This document shows positions 32,528-40,216 of a stretch of 51,653 nucleotides of DNA, one piece after another. The DNA lies in assembly GCA_002315505.1 (NCBI GenBank), contig DCGX01000049.1, forward strand, positions 1-51,653, written 5' to 3'. The notes under the pieces are model-generated. The model was given only the letters and a program-made list of their open reading frames with translations, did not search any database and had not been told where the DNA came from. Both the position numbers and the translations under genes were made by a program. Origin of the DNA: Ruminococcaceae bacterium UBA1767. GTDB taxonomy: Bacteria > Bacillota > Clostridia > Oscillospirales > Acutalibacteraceae. Numbering within the stretch: position 1 is the stretch's first letter; the number at the start of each line of letters is the position of its first letter.

Positions 32528-32556
32528 TTGACTTTTCAATCTACCGGTAGTAGAAT
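32528..32556 (+). promoter_or_regulatory. Promoter of the XRE gene
   Basis: TTGACT (32528-32533), 17 bases, TAGAAT (32551-32556). The spacer is almost completely filled by the second palindrome. Confidence 0.7.
32540..32554. promoter_or_regulatory. XRE operator copy 2
   Basis: TCTACCGGTAGTAGA with the perfect palindrome CTACCGGTAG at its centre, lying between the -35 and -10 boxes; it should repress the XRE promoter when bound. Confidence 0.65.
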
Positions 32557-32585
32557 ACTAATTGCTTTTACAGGAGGCGCACGGT

Positions 32586-32924
32586 ATGACATCAGAAGAA
32601 ATACAGAAAAAAATAGCTGAAAACATAGCAAAATATCGTGAATTACATAATATTTCACAGATTGAACTTGCTCAAATGCTTGATTACTCAAACAAATCTG
32701 TTTCTAAATGGGAACGTGGATTGGGAACGCCTGACATTCTTGTTCTCTACAGGCTTTCGGTAATATTCGGTATCAGTGTATCTGAACTCATAGGACAGAA
32801 TGAAATGAGTAAAGAAACCAAAGAGCTTATTAAAAAGACTGAAAAGGATAAGAAAGAACAGCGTAAAGCCAAAAAACGGGCAGAGGAAAGGGCAAAAAAG
32901 CAGAAGAAAAAAGAGCACAAATAA
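32586..32924 (+). CDS. XRE family transcriptional regulator with basic tail
   Basis: A 112-aa protein. The ATG at 32586 follows CAGGAGG by eight bases. The helix-turn-helix spans residues 11-65: Y-R-E-L-H-N-I-S-Q-I-E-L-A-Q-M-L, Y-S-N-K-S-V-S-K-W-E-R-G and P-D-I-L-V-L-Y-R-L-S-V-I-F-G-I-S-V-S-E-L. The last 40 residues are a lysine/glutamate-rich coiled helix (K-K-R-A-E-E-R-A-K-K-Q-K-K-K-E). It is likely self-regulated through the twin palindromes in its promoter and may also control the divergent PHP-HlyIII genes. Confidence 0.88.
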   Translation: MTSEEIQKKIAENIAKYRELHNISQIELAQMLDYSNKSVSKWERGLGTPDILVLYRLSVIFGISVSELIGQNEMSKETKELIKKTEKDKKEQRKAKKRAEERAKKQKKKEHK

Positions 32925-32926
32925 TT

Positions 32927-32978
32927 AAAAGAGCTGTGAATCAATGGAGATTAATCCATTTTTTTACAGCTCCTTTTG
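32927..32978 (+). terminator. Terminator after the XRE gene
   Basis: AAAAGAGCTGT pairs with ACAGCTCCTTTT around a loop that itself contains a TGGA/TCCA pairing, followed by a T-rich end. Confidence 0.7.
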
Positions 32979-33117
32979 TTATCCTACAAGCCATTTATGC
33001 TTCTTTACGCTGTAAAGAGGAATAAGCGGAAGAATTATCGGGGTTGATTTAACATATTTCCGATACTCAGGATCACTGCCGTAAAATTTATCCTGTCTTA
33101 TTTCAAAACCATCGTAT
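32979..33117 (-). pseudogene. C-terminal fragment of a DUF1295/steroid-reductase-like methyltransferase-fold membrane protein
   Basis: The minus strand gives about 45 codons ending in TAA: E-I-R-Q-D-K-F-Y-G-S-D-P-E-Y-R-K-Y-V-K-S followed by T-P-I-I-L-P-L-I-P-L-Y. This is the usual end of DUF1295-type proteins (K-R-x-x-x-x-W-G-x-x-P-x-Y-x-x-Y-x-x-x-T-P-x-L-I-P). No start or preceding membrane helices remain, so it is a leftover gene end. Confidence 0.6.
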
Positions 33118-33340
33118 AAACAGATGTAAGAAAAAACAAATATCAAATTTACGGAAGTTAATAGTTATGAAAAACACAAAGGTTGAACTTAAAGAAAAAA
33201 AGCTTGATACTGTCAGCGACGGAGACATCACGGGTGCGCTGCATCAGCCGGTATACCCCAATTCGGTCTGATGAGAAATATGCAGCAGGTTTTGACACAA
33301 CTGTTATTAACATAATAAAAGTCGACGAACTTAATAAGGC
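33118..33340. other. Debris between gene fragments, with one short ORF
   Basis: On the plus strand an ATG at 33167 opens 34 codons to 33271 (MKNTKVELKEKKLDTVSDGD, then I-T-G-A-L-H-Q-P). The head is faintly like leader peptides of ribosomal peptides but lacks the Gly-Gly end and has a weak SD. A second frame continues S-D-E-K-Y-A-A-G-F-D-T-T-V-I-N-I-I-K-V up to the tRNA-like remnant, so this may be the broken tail of one gene. Confidence 0.3.
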
Positions 33341-33407
33341 TGAAACAGCCGGTAAATCATGACCGACATTAATGAGGTCATCGGCTGGAACCCGATTATC
33401 TCCACCA
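33341..33407 (+). pseudogene. Decayed tRNA-Ala-like element (3' half only)
   Basis: It keeps GAGGTCATCGG, a T-loop-like CTGGAAC, CCGAT and the end TATCTCCACCA of the 24147 copy. The acceptor 5' strand and D arm are missing, and the anticodon stem is broken (CATGA opposite TAATG). Confidence 0.65.
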
Positions 33408-33411
33408 AACG

Positions 33412-33446
33412 AACAACGCCGTTTCAATCAAGAAACGGCGTTGTTT
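33412..33446 (+). terminator. Terminator after the decayed tRNA-like element
   Basis: A perfect stem, AACAACGCCGTTTC with GAAACGGCGTTGTT around AATCAA, ending in TTTTAT. Minus-strand bases 33482-33448 after it still read N-F-Q-Q-F-I-S-G-I-D, the last residues of the serine recombinase. Confidence 0.8.
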
Positions 33447-33447
33447 T

Positions 33448-33482
33448 ATGCGGTCAATTCCGCTGATGAACTGCTGAAATTA
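33448..33482 (-). pseudogene. Serine recombinase C-terminal remnant, copy 3 (short)
   Basis: Only about 11 codons (N-F-Q-Q-F-I-S-G-I-D) match the end of the recombinase remnant at 24281-24517. The rest has been replaced by the cdsA end. Confidence 0.5.
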
Positions 33483-33509
33483 CCTCATCAATATGTCATA
33501 AAAATCTGC

Positions 33510-34322
33510 TTAACAAATCACGGGTAATTTTGCGAAAAGTATTTCACACACGATGAATACGACGGTTATTGAATCAAATCTGTCTAAGATTCCGCCGTGT
33601 CCCGGAATGAGATTGCCGAAATCTTTTATTCCGACCTGCCTTTTTATTGCCGAGAAGCAAAGGTCACCGATTGTTGCAGAAAGAGAACCGGCCAACGAAT
33701 AGATTATTATCAGAATGTAATGGACCTGACATCCGAGCAATTTGTCGGCGATGAAACAGAAAATCGTCAGACCTAAAGCTGTTGCTGCAATTCCGCCGAG
33801 AACCCCCTCAACCGTCTTGTTCGGGCTTACATCAGCTGCAAAATGGTGTTTTCCGAGGGACTTTCCGACAAAATACGCACCTGCGTCTGAAACAAAAGAT
33901 ATTAAAAACGGAACAAGAAGCAATATTCTTCCGCTCGTAGCGGTTATGATACGCACAGCGGACGAGTATGTATACGGAATAATCAGACTTGCAAAAACGG
34001 AACAGCCGATTTCTTCAAGCCTTGTTTTCCCGTGGCTGCACATAAGCACAATAAAGCTTATGATAAAATAGATAAGAATTATCAGCTGCATTATCCATTT
34101 ATCAGCGTTCAAATAAAAGATAAAAGGCTGTGCCACTGCCATAATATAGCCGAAAGCACAAATCCAATTATTTTTCACTAAACCGCCGTTGTGATATAAT
34201 TCATATGCAGCACCGGCAGAAAGAAAAGAAACAATAATTGCTGTTGCCCATTTTGGCGCAAGGCAGAAAATCAGTAAAAGCAACAACGTACCGATGCTTG
34301 CCGAAATAATTCTCTTTTTCAT
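33510..34322 (-). CDS. cdsA: Phosphatidate cytidylyltransferase
   Basis: A 270-aa membrane enzyme with about eight helices. It makes CDP-diacylglycerol from phosphatidate and CTP, the branch point of phospholipid synthesis. The CdsA signature is complete near the C-terminus: S-A-T-I-G-D-L-C-F-S-A-I-K-R-Q, then G-I-K-D-F-G-N-L-I-P-G-H-G-G-I-L-D-R-F-D-S. The upstream S-D-A-G-A-Y-F-V-G and S-P-N-K-T-V-E-G motifs are also present. It is not next to uppS or dxr as in many genomes but follows a small gene after one base. It may be a second or relocated copy. Confidence 0.93.
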   Translation of the reverse strand: MKKRIISASIGTLLLLLIFCLAPKWATAIIVSFLSAGAAYELYHNGGLVKNNWICAFGYIMAVAQPFIFYLNADKWIMQLIILIYFIISFIVLMCSHGKTRLEEIGCSVFASLIIPYTYSSAVRIITATSGRILLLVPFLISFVSDAGAYFVGKSLGKHHFAADVSPNKTVEGVLGGIAATALGLTIFCFIADKLLGCQVHYILIIIYSLAGSLSATIGDLCFSAIKRQVGIKDFGNLIPGHGGILDRFDSITVVFIVCEILFAKLPVIC

Positions 34323-34323
34323 T

Positions 34324-34617
34324 TTAAACCTCCGTACCGATTACCGAAAAATTATCATTTTCACTCTTTAATATCAGGTTGATTTTTCTGCCGCTTATTT
34401 TACCCTCCGCGTAGAAGGGGATTTTTCTGATAAGTGTGGTTATTTCACCTGTAAATTCAATTTCACCGTTTTCTTTGGATTCCCTGTGAATAAGATTATT
34501 GCGGTGAAGTATATCAAAGAAGCCGTTAATAATCCCGTTTTCTTCGTTAAAATACAATTCTCCTGTTTTTTTGCCCAGAATAGTTTGCATTTCTATTGCA
34601 AATCGCTTATCAATCAT
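34324..34617 (-). CDS. Small conserved-looking protein of unknown function upstream of cdsA
   Basis: A 97-aa protein. The ATG at 34617 follows CAGGTG by five bases; a longer in-frame reading from 34707 lacks an SD. The sequence suggests a short helical head (I-D-K-R-F-A-I-E-M-Q-T-I-L-G) and then a beta-rich half (G-E-I-E-F-T-G-E-I, F-Y-A-E-G-K-I-S-G-R-K-I-N-L-I-L-K). There are no membrane segments or signal peptide. A one-base gap to cdsA implies one transcript and coupled translation. I do not recognise a family. Confidence 0.65.
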   Translation of the reverse strand: MIDKRFAIEMQTILGKKTGELYFNEENGIINGFFDILHRNNLIHRESKENGEIEFTGEITTLIRKIPFYAEGKISGRKINLILKSENDNFSVIGTEV

Positions 34618-34716
34618 TTTTACACCTGATTCGTTTTTGTTAATTATAATGTTCGAATTATGAAGATAAAACGGGCAAAATGCTGTATTTTGACGAAATA
34701 CGGACAAATGGTGGTA

Positions 34717-34731
34717 ATTTGATGGTCAAAT
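34717..34731. promoter_or_regulatory. Candidate TetR operator
   Basis: ATTTGATGGTCAAAT, a perfect 6-3-6 inverted repeat between the divergent small gene/cdsA operon and the TetR gene. Confidence 0.45.
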
Positions 34732-34746
34732 GACCGATATTGTCCC

Positions 34747-34774
34747 TTGAATGTAATACGGACAAGTGTATAAT
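34747..34774 (+). promoter_or_regulatory. Promoter of the TetR gene
   Basis: TTGAAT (34747-34752), 16 bases, TATAAT (34769-34774). AATACGGACAA lies in the spacer and again at 34697-34707. Confidence 0.65.
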
Positions 34775-34796
34775 AAAATAAAATGGAGGAATCTGA

Positions 34797-35375
34797 ATGA
34801 CACATCAAGAGGCAAATCTGAAAACGAAAGAAATGCTTTCGGCATCGCTTAAAAAATTCATGAATAAAAAACCGCTAAGTAAAATTACCGTAAGTAAGAT
34901 TATTCTTGACTGCAACGTGAACCGAAAAACTTTCTATTATCATTTTGAAGATATATATGCACTGCTTAAGTGGACTCTCGACCAGGAGGCAGTTGAGGTT
35001 TTAAAGCAGTTTGATCTGCTTGTGGACTACGAGGATGCGCTCCGATTTGTTTTAAATTATGTTGACAATAATGCTCATATTCTGAACTGTGCTTATGACA
35101 GTACGGGTATTGAACAGCTTAAAAGATTCTTTCATAATAACTTTCAGGAGATAATAAGGAATCTTATAATTGAAACCGAAAGGCAGAACGCCATTGACAT
35201 TGATTCAAAAAGCAGAGAATTAATTTGTGATTTTTTAATAGAGGGTACAATCGGACTGCTTGTAAATGATATTAAAAACAAAGAACATTATGACAAAGAA
35301 TATACAATCAAAAATGTCTGCGCACTAATAAAAACATTGCCGGAATTTTTAATTCGTATATCGGAAAGTGAATAA
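34797..35375 (+). CDS. TetR/AcrR family transcriptional regulator (DhaS-like)
   Basis: A 192-aa protein. The DNA-binding part is residues 8-55: L-S-A-S-L-K-K-F-M, L-S-K-I-T-V-S-K-I-I-L-D-C-N-V-N-R-K-T-F-Y-Y-H-F-E-D-I-Y-A-L-L. The C-terminal domain is all-helical and of the short type seen in DhaS-like regulators. TGGAGG precedes the ATG. It is divergent from the small gene/cdsA pair, with an inverted repeat and a repeated AATACGGACAA between them, so it could control phospholipid precursor synthesis; the ligand is unknown. Confidence 0.88.
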   Translation: MTHQEANLKTKEMLSASLKKFMNKKPLSKITVSKIILDCNVNRKTFYYHFEDIYALLKWTLDQEAVEVLKQFDLLVDYEDALRFVLNYVDNNAHILNCAYDSTGIEQLKRFFHNNFQEIIRNLIIETERQNAIDIDSKSRELICDFLIEGTIGLLVNDIKNKEHYDKEYTIKNVCALIKTLPEFLIRISESE

Positions 35376-35489
35376 ATTTTTCTTACAGAATTATCATCCT
35401 GCAATCGTAGAATTGATTGCAAACAAGGATGGATTGTATCTTGTGGGTACTGATTTGTAAATTCACTATTCTGAAATCGGTGCAAATAC

Positions 35490-35571
<82 letters not shown>

Positions 35572-35604
35572 AAAGCACTTTGCGTTTTTGCAGAGTGCTT
35601 TTTA
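35572..35604 (+). terminator. Terminator after the tRNA-like gene
   Basis: AAAGCACTTTGC pairs with GCAGAGTGCTTT around GTTTTT, then TTTATA. Confidence 0.7.
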
Positions 35605-35694
35605 TAATGTCAAAATCTTTCCTTGAATATCTTTTTATTTAAGTATTTTTAAAAAGTTTCTCGAAAGACTCTTTTTCATCTTTACTAAAAAAAG
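35605..35694. other. AT-rich spacer
   Basis: I see no gene. On the minus strand a short frame (K-E-S-F-E-K-L-F-K-N-T, then stop) could be a gene tail but is too short to place. The stretch 35376-35489 before the tRNA-like gene likewise has only a possible gene end (H-P-A-I-V-E-L-I-A-N-K-D-G-L-Y-L). Confidence 0.4.
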
Positions 35695-35736
35695 AACCGG
35701 GAAGACATCATTGTGATTTCTTCCCGGTTAAAAATT
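35695..35736 (-). terminator. Terminator of the beta-lactamase-fold gene
   Basis: AACCGGGAAGA (35695-35705) pairs with TCTTCCCGGTT (35719-35729). On the minus strand the stem is followed by CTTTTTTTAG. Confidence 0.8.
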
Positions 35737-35742
35737 TATTAT

Positions 35743-37350
35743 TTATTTCTCGATTTTTCCTCTGAGGTCAGGGTCCATAAATACTTCGTTTCCGATTTTT
35801 GAGCCGACAACCTGAATGAATTTTCTAAGCGGATTTTCAATCTTTATTCCGCTGAAATAAGCATAGAACACAAGCATATCACCGATTTTCGGACAAGCCT
35901 TTGACTTAATCTTTACACCATTGTTAGTGAATTTGAAAATCATCTCTCTGCGCTGAGTTCTGCCGATCGGGCGGATGTTGAGCTTAAGCTCATCGCCAAT
36001 CCAGTTGCCCTGAACTGCCATATTGAAGTCAATATCAGCAAGAGTTGCCTTTGAAATTGCAAAATTGCCGTCAAAACCAATATCGATTGCGTTTTCCGGA
36101 CTGTTTTTCTCTTTCCAGATAAATTTAGGAACATCCGACTTAAAGTCAAATTTGCAATATTCCATTTTACCCGGATGCTTGCTCCAGTTAAAGAATGTGA
36201 TTATGCCGAGAACACTTGCCTGACCTCTGACATTAAGATTGTATTTTTTGCCGTCAACAAGCTTTTCCATCTTCTTGTTTCTCGGAGTAGCATCTTTCCA
36301 ATCATAACATCTGCGGATAGATTCAGCCTTAAATTTTGCCAATTCTTCTGCAGGTTTTTCCTCAATATCATCAACAAATGCACGTGGGAAGTAATTGAAA
36401 ATATCCTGGATGTATTCGTACTCACGTGGGTCTGATGCATTGAACATAACAAAAGCATCATATTCGGGGAGAGTAACTGCAATCTGACCGAAGAGTCCAT
36501 CAAAACGAAGATACTCAGGCTTTTTGTTAAGCCATATCTGATAGCCATATGTTGTGTTGTCGTGAATTATGCATGGAACCTTTTCAATCTGAGTTTTTGT
36601 GCAGACCTCAAGCCATGATTTCGGAAGAATCTGCTTGCCCTCCCAGACACCGTTCTGAAGATAAAGAAGAGTGAATTTTGCCATCTGCTCTGTGGACATC
36701 TGGATGCCCCAGCCACCGGCTTCAATTCCGTTATGGTCGCCCTCCCAGCTTGGAATACCCATTTCAAGAGGCTCGTAAAGTCTCGGTGTGAGGTATTCGG
36801 TAACAGTCTGTCCTGAAACAATAGAAACGATTTTCGCGAGCATATAAATATTTTCGCTTATGTAGCCCCATTTCTTATCCGGGTCGGAGCTGAAGCGGGT
36901 GTCCATATACATATCTGTCCAGTCGGTTGTTTCCTTGTTTGTGAAAAGGCTGACATTTTTACCTGAGCGCATTGAAAGAAGAGAGTGGATAGTCTGCTTG
37001 TCTGCACGCTCTTTATCTTTTCCGCTGAGCTTTGCATATTTCTCAGGGAAGAAAGAATATACCTTTGTATCAAGTGAAAGAAGACCCTCATCAATAGCAA
37101 ATCCGACTGCTGTTGCAGTTACGGTTTTGCTGAAGGAGAACATATCGTGAAAAGCATCCTTTGAATATGGCTCCCAATAATACTCTGCGGCAACCTTACC
37201 GTGTCTGAAAATCATAAGGCTGTCAAAACACCATTTGTGGTTTTCGATGTTTTTAACATATTCGGTTATAACTCTTGAATCTACTCCGACACTTTCAGGA
37301 GATTCTGCACGTGGGAGCATAGTCTTACATTGGATTGGTTTTGTGCTCAT
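35743..37350 (-). CDS. Beta-lactamase-fold serine hydrolase with C-terminal extension, cytosolic
   Basis: A 535-aa protein without a signal peptide. The serine-hydrolase half has S-F-S-K at 72-75 in D-M-F-S-F-S-K-T-V-T, and a Y-I-S-E-N near residue 163 as second motif. The last 200 residues are a separate beta-rich module (F-D-F-K-S-D-V-P-K-F-I-W-K-E, G-N-F-A-I-S-K-A). A perfect consensus promoter lies about 85 bases upstream. It is divergent from the large secreted protein at 37664 and next to a PL8-type lyase locus. The related fold at 26134 is exported, this one is not, so esters or amide bonds on imported glycans are plausible substrates. Confidence 0.8.
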   Translation of the reverse strand: MSTKPIQCKTMLPRAESPESVGVDSRVITEYVKNIENHKWCFDSLMIFRHGKVAAEYYWEPYSKDAFHDMFSFSKTVTATAVGFAIDEGLLSLDTKVYSFFPEKYAKLSGKDKERADKQTIHSLLSMRSGKNVSLFTNKETTDWTDMYMDTRFSSDPDKKWGYISENIYMLAKIVSIVSGQTVTEYLTPRLYEPLEMGIPSWEGDHNGIEAGGWGIQMSTEQMAKFTLLYLQNGVWEGKQILPKSWLEVCTKTQIEKVPCIIHDNTTYGYQIWLNKKPEYLRFDGLFGQIAVTLPEYDAFVMFNASDPREYEYIQDIFNYFPRAFVDDIEEKPAEELAKFKAESIRRCYDWKDATPRNKKMEKLVDGKKYNLNVRGQASVLGIITFFNWSKHPGKMEYCKFDFKSDVPKFIWKEKNSPENAIDIGFDGNFAISKATLADIDFNMAVQGNWIGDELKLNIRPIGRTQRREMIFKFTNNGVKIKSKACPKIGDMLVFYAYFSGIKIENPLRKFIQVVGSKIGNEVFMDPDLRGKIEK

Positions 37351-37431
37351 AAAATTTTAACCTCAATTCATTTTTTAAGAAATTCTCTTTTCTGTTTCAA
37401 AAACCATGGAATCTTTGAAACAATTTGTAAC

Positions 37432-37460
37432 ATTATATATTCATATCACATTTTTGTCAA
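37432..37460 (-). promoter_or_regulatory. Consensus promoter of the 35743-37350 gene
   Basis: On the minus strand TTGACA (37460-37455), exactly 17 bases, TATAAT (37437-37432): a perfect housekeeping promoter. Confidence 0.8.
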
Positions 37461-37631
37461 TACAAGTTTTAATAAAATAAAAGATGTTTGCTGAGATTTG
37501 CTTTGATATTGCAAAAGCGTTTACACTGCTTAAAAACGAGAAAATCCGATTCTGTATAGTCTTATAAAAAACTTGATAATATATCATAAATATTATTGAT
37601 AAAAATAGTATCATTATTTGAAGAAGTATGC

Positions 37632-37637
37632 TATAAT
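37632..37637 (+). promoter_or_regulatory. Extended -10 box of the 37664 gene
   Basis: TATAAT preceded by TGC at the extended -10 position; the -35 box is poor. The expected leader is about 20 nt. Confidence 0.45.
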
Positions 37638-37663
37638 GGACAAAAAATGTGCGGAGTGATGTT

Positions 37664-40153
37664 ATGACTAAACTATTATCCATTATTCTCAGCCTTATTA
37701 TGACATTTTTAGGCTCATTTGCGGGCAATACAGCAAAGCTCTTTATGTCGGGTGCGGATGTTGATACTGTGACAAGTGTCAAGAATGCTCTTTCGGTCAA
37801 TGAAGACGAATCAAATCTTTATGAAACCGTAAAGTATGCCGCTGAGATGAAAAATACCGTTCAGGGTGTTTTCACGGACGGTGACAGAACGGGATTCCGT
37901 ATGTCCAACGGAAGCATTAATCTCACACAAGGACTTAAAACGGATAAAACGGCAACTCTTACCGATAAAAGCGGAAATGAATTTGCCGCAGATACATTCA
38001 AAACCTTCTACACAGACAAAAGCGGTGTTCGTCATTACTTTGAAACAGGTCTTGATAAGGGCAGAGTAAATGTAATCCGTCTTGGTGAATATTACTATGA
38101 TTGCCATATCCGTGATTTTGAGTCCGGTAAATTCAAGGTGGATAAGAATTATCACGTTTACGGTGACAGACTTTATTCACAGTATTCTCTTTATACAGAG
38201 AAGGAAAATGCGGCATTCTCTTCCTTCGGTACGGAAATTATTATTCCTGCATCGAGTGTTACGGATTACGTTGTGGATAAGGAAAACGGATATGCTGCAT
38301 TTATTATAAGAAATGTCGGTGTGCTCGGCTTCATTATTCCGAATGACGGCTCGACTGAGGACTATTCCGTTGAAAAGGTGGCAGGAAATTACGTTTTTGT
38401 GCAGACAGCAAACTGCAAGGATAAGAAAATTCCTGTTTACAATTCCGATGAAATTACCGAGGATAATCCTCCGTATATCACATTCGGTGCAAGAATTTAT
38501 ACTGATGGTACATCGGACTTCAACGGTGTAAAAACTGCCGCATTTGAGGAGCATAATCCTCTTACGGATATTACAGTCGGTCAGAATAATGCAAATTGCA
38601 AATACATAGGCTATGACGCACTTCGTGGCGCATATACCTTCACCTGTGATGGAACGGACTTCAATGTTTATTATCGTAATCCCGAGTTTCAGTATAATAT
38701 GCCGATAACAATCAAGGGTGATGATATCGACAGAAATATTTATGTAAGATTTAATGGCAAGTCGGGTTGTCTTGAGGCTGCGGCAATACTTGACAGTGAT
38801 GATGAGCTTGCACCTGTTGATGTCGAGGTTTGTAAAAACTTCTGCGGTGACGGCGGTGAAGATTTCTACAGCAAAAAGGATTTCCAGTACGGTGATTCAT
38901 TTGCTCCGCTTTCTGTAAAAAAGAACAGCGAAATGAACTTTACAATGCTTAATCTTTATAACGGATGGGGTAAATATCAGCTCAAGCAGCTGTCATCAAT
39001 CGAATTCCATGTCAGCTACTTCCATCTTTCGACAGGCTGCACGGAAAGTAACTGTATTGCTCCTTATTCTGTTTCAAATACAGTAAATGACGGCTGGCTT
39101 CTTCCTGATTTCAGAACAAGAAGCGGTAATGTATGGGCAACACAGCCACAGTACAATTCGGTAGGCTGTCTGAAATTTATGGTTAACAATAAAACCTACG
39201 GCGAATATGCAGGCACACAAATTGATTCCTGCGGTCAGTGCTTTGCCGATGTTACGAACTATTATTCCGATGTAAACGGCAAATACACATATTCTCTTCG
39301 TCACGTTGAATTCCCTTCAAACGATGAAAACAGAACCTTCTACACTATTGATGTAACGTTCAATGAAGATGTAACCTACAATAACTTCAAAAATGATTTC
39401 AGTTTGTTCAGCTTTAACGGAAGATTTAACGCATTCAATAAGCTCGGCTATCTCGGAACGGACAATAATCCGACATCTGTAAGCGCAATTACAGGCGGAA
39501 AGAATGTTTACTATACTCTCGGAACAGATAAGCCGTATTACAGTGTCTATGACGCAACCGATGAAACTGCGGCTGAAATTGACAAGTGCTTCGGATGTAA
39601 TTTCTCATTTATCGTGCTTGACAGTGAGATTGTATCAAACGGAAAGACAATCAACACTCCGTTTGCGGTACGTTTGAACGGCACAAGCACTTCAACACAA
39701 AGTGATATTACTCTTGATACTGAGAAAATCTCATTTAAAAAGGGCGATACAATAAAGATGAATGTTATCCTTCTTCCGAATGGCGTGGGTACAGAGGACG
39801 AAGATACGCATACTCTTTCCGTAAGAAGTGAAAATATACTTTCTGTTAATGTTAAGACGGGTGAAGCCACAAACGATACAGTAGTCCCGTCAGTAAAGGC
39901 AGCAGATAACAAAGCTGAATTTACTGTCAGCGGTGGTAATAATGTTACTGCTGTCAGAGTTGATAACATCACAAGCTGTGATAATATTGTAATTTATCAG
40001 CTTACAGGCGGAATATGGACTGAGCTTGACAACTCCGCTCACGGCTATGACGGATATTCAATTACCACCAATAAGGATGGTAAATACAGTGTGTCATTCC
40101 TTTACAATTCGGACGGAGCAGATGCAACCTTCCGTGTTGAAGCAGGAAAATAA
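37664..40153 (+). CDS. Large secreted protein of unknown function
   Basis: An 829-aa protein. The ATG at 37664 follows GGAGTG. The first 25 residues are a signal-like hydrophobic segment (L-L-S-I-I-L-S-L-I-M-T-F-L-G-S-F-A-G). The mature protein is beta-rich, with many aromatic and Asp/Asn residues. It has blocks Y-Y-D-C-H-I-R-D-F, L-N-L-Y-N-G-W-G-K-Y-Q-L-K-Q-L-S-S-I-E-F and H-V-S-Y-F-H-L-S-T-G-C-T-E-S-N-C-I. The last 130 residues form an Ig- or fibronectin-like tail. I recognise no family. It stands between a serine hydrolase and a PL8-type lyase, so it is a candidate new polysaccharide-active enzyme or binding protein. Confidence 0.7.
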   Translation: MTKLLSIILSLIMTFLGSFAGNTAKLFMSGADVDTVTSVKNALSVNEDESNLYETVKYAAEMKNTVQGVFTDGDRTGFRMSNGSINLTQGLKTDKTATLTDKSGNEFAADTFKTFYTDKSGVRHYFETGLDKGRVNVIRLGEYYYDCHIRDFESGKFKVDKNYHVYGDRLYSQYSLYTEKENAAFSSFGTEIIIPASSVTDYVVDKENGYAAFIIRNVGVLGFIIPNDGSTEDYSVEKVAGNYVFVQTANCKDKKIPVYNSDEITEDNPPYITFGARIYTDGTSDFNGVKTAAFEEHNPLTDITVGQNNANCKYIGYDALRGAYTFTCDGTDFNVYYRNPEFQYNMPITIKGDDIDRNIYVRFNGKSGCLEAAAILDSDDELAPVDVEVCKNFCGDGGEDFYSKKDFQYGDSFAPLSVKKNSEMNFTMLNLYNGWGKYQLKQLSSIEFHVSYFHLSTGCTESNCIAPYSVSNTVNDGWLLPDFRTRSGNVWATQPQYNSVGCLKFMVNNKTYGEYAGTQIDSCGQCFADVTNYYSDVNGKYTYSLRHVEFPSNDENRTFYTIDVTFNEDVTYNNFKNDFSLFSFNGRFNAFNKLGYLGTDNNPTSVSAITGGKNVYYTLGTDKPYYSVYDATDETAAEIDKCFGCNFSFIVLDSEIVSNGKTINTPFAVRLNGTSTSTQSDITLDTEKISFKKGDTIKMNVILLPNGVGTEDEDTHTLSVRSENILSVNVKTGEATNDTVVPSVKAADNKAEFTVSGGNNVTAVRVDNITSCDNIVIYQLTGGIWTELDNSAHGYDGYSITTNKDGKYSVSFLYNSDGADATFRVEAGK

Positions 40154-40169
40154 AAACTATACCATAATG

Positions 40170-40216
40170 AAAAGCCTCGGCAGACTCGTAATGAAAATCT
40201 GCTGAGGCTTCTTTTA
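40170..40216. terminator. Bidirectional terminator between convergent genes
   Basis: AAAGCCTCGGCAGA pairs with TCTGCTGAGGCTT. T-rich flanks occur on both sides, serving the secreted protein and the isomerase gene. Confidence 0.75.

Larger units (their letters stand above)
37351..37663. other. Divergent promoter region
   Basis: About 310 bases of AT-rich DNA holding the minus-strand promoter at 37432-37460 and a plus-strand extended -10 box (TGC then TATAAT, 37632-37637) in front of the gene at 37664. I see no gene. Confidence 0.6.
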
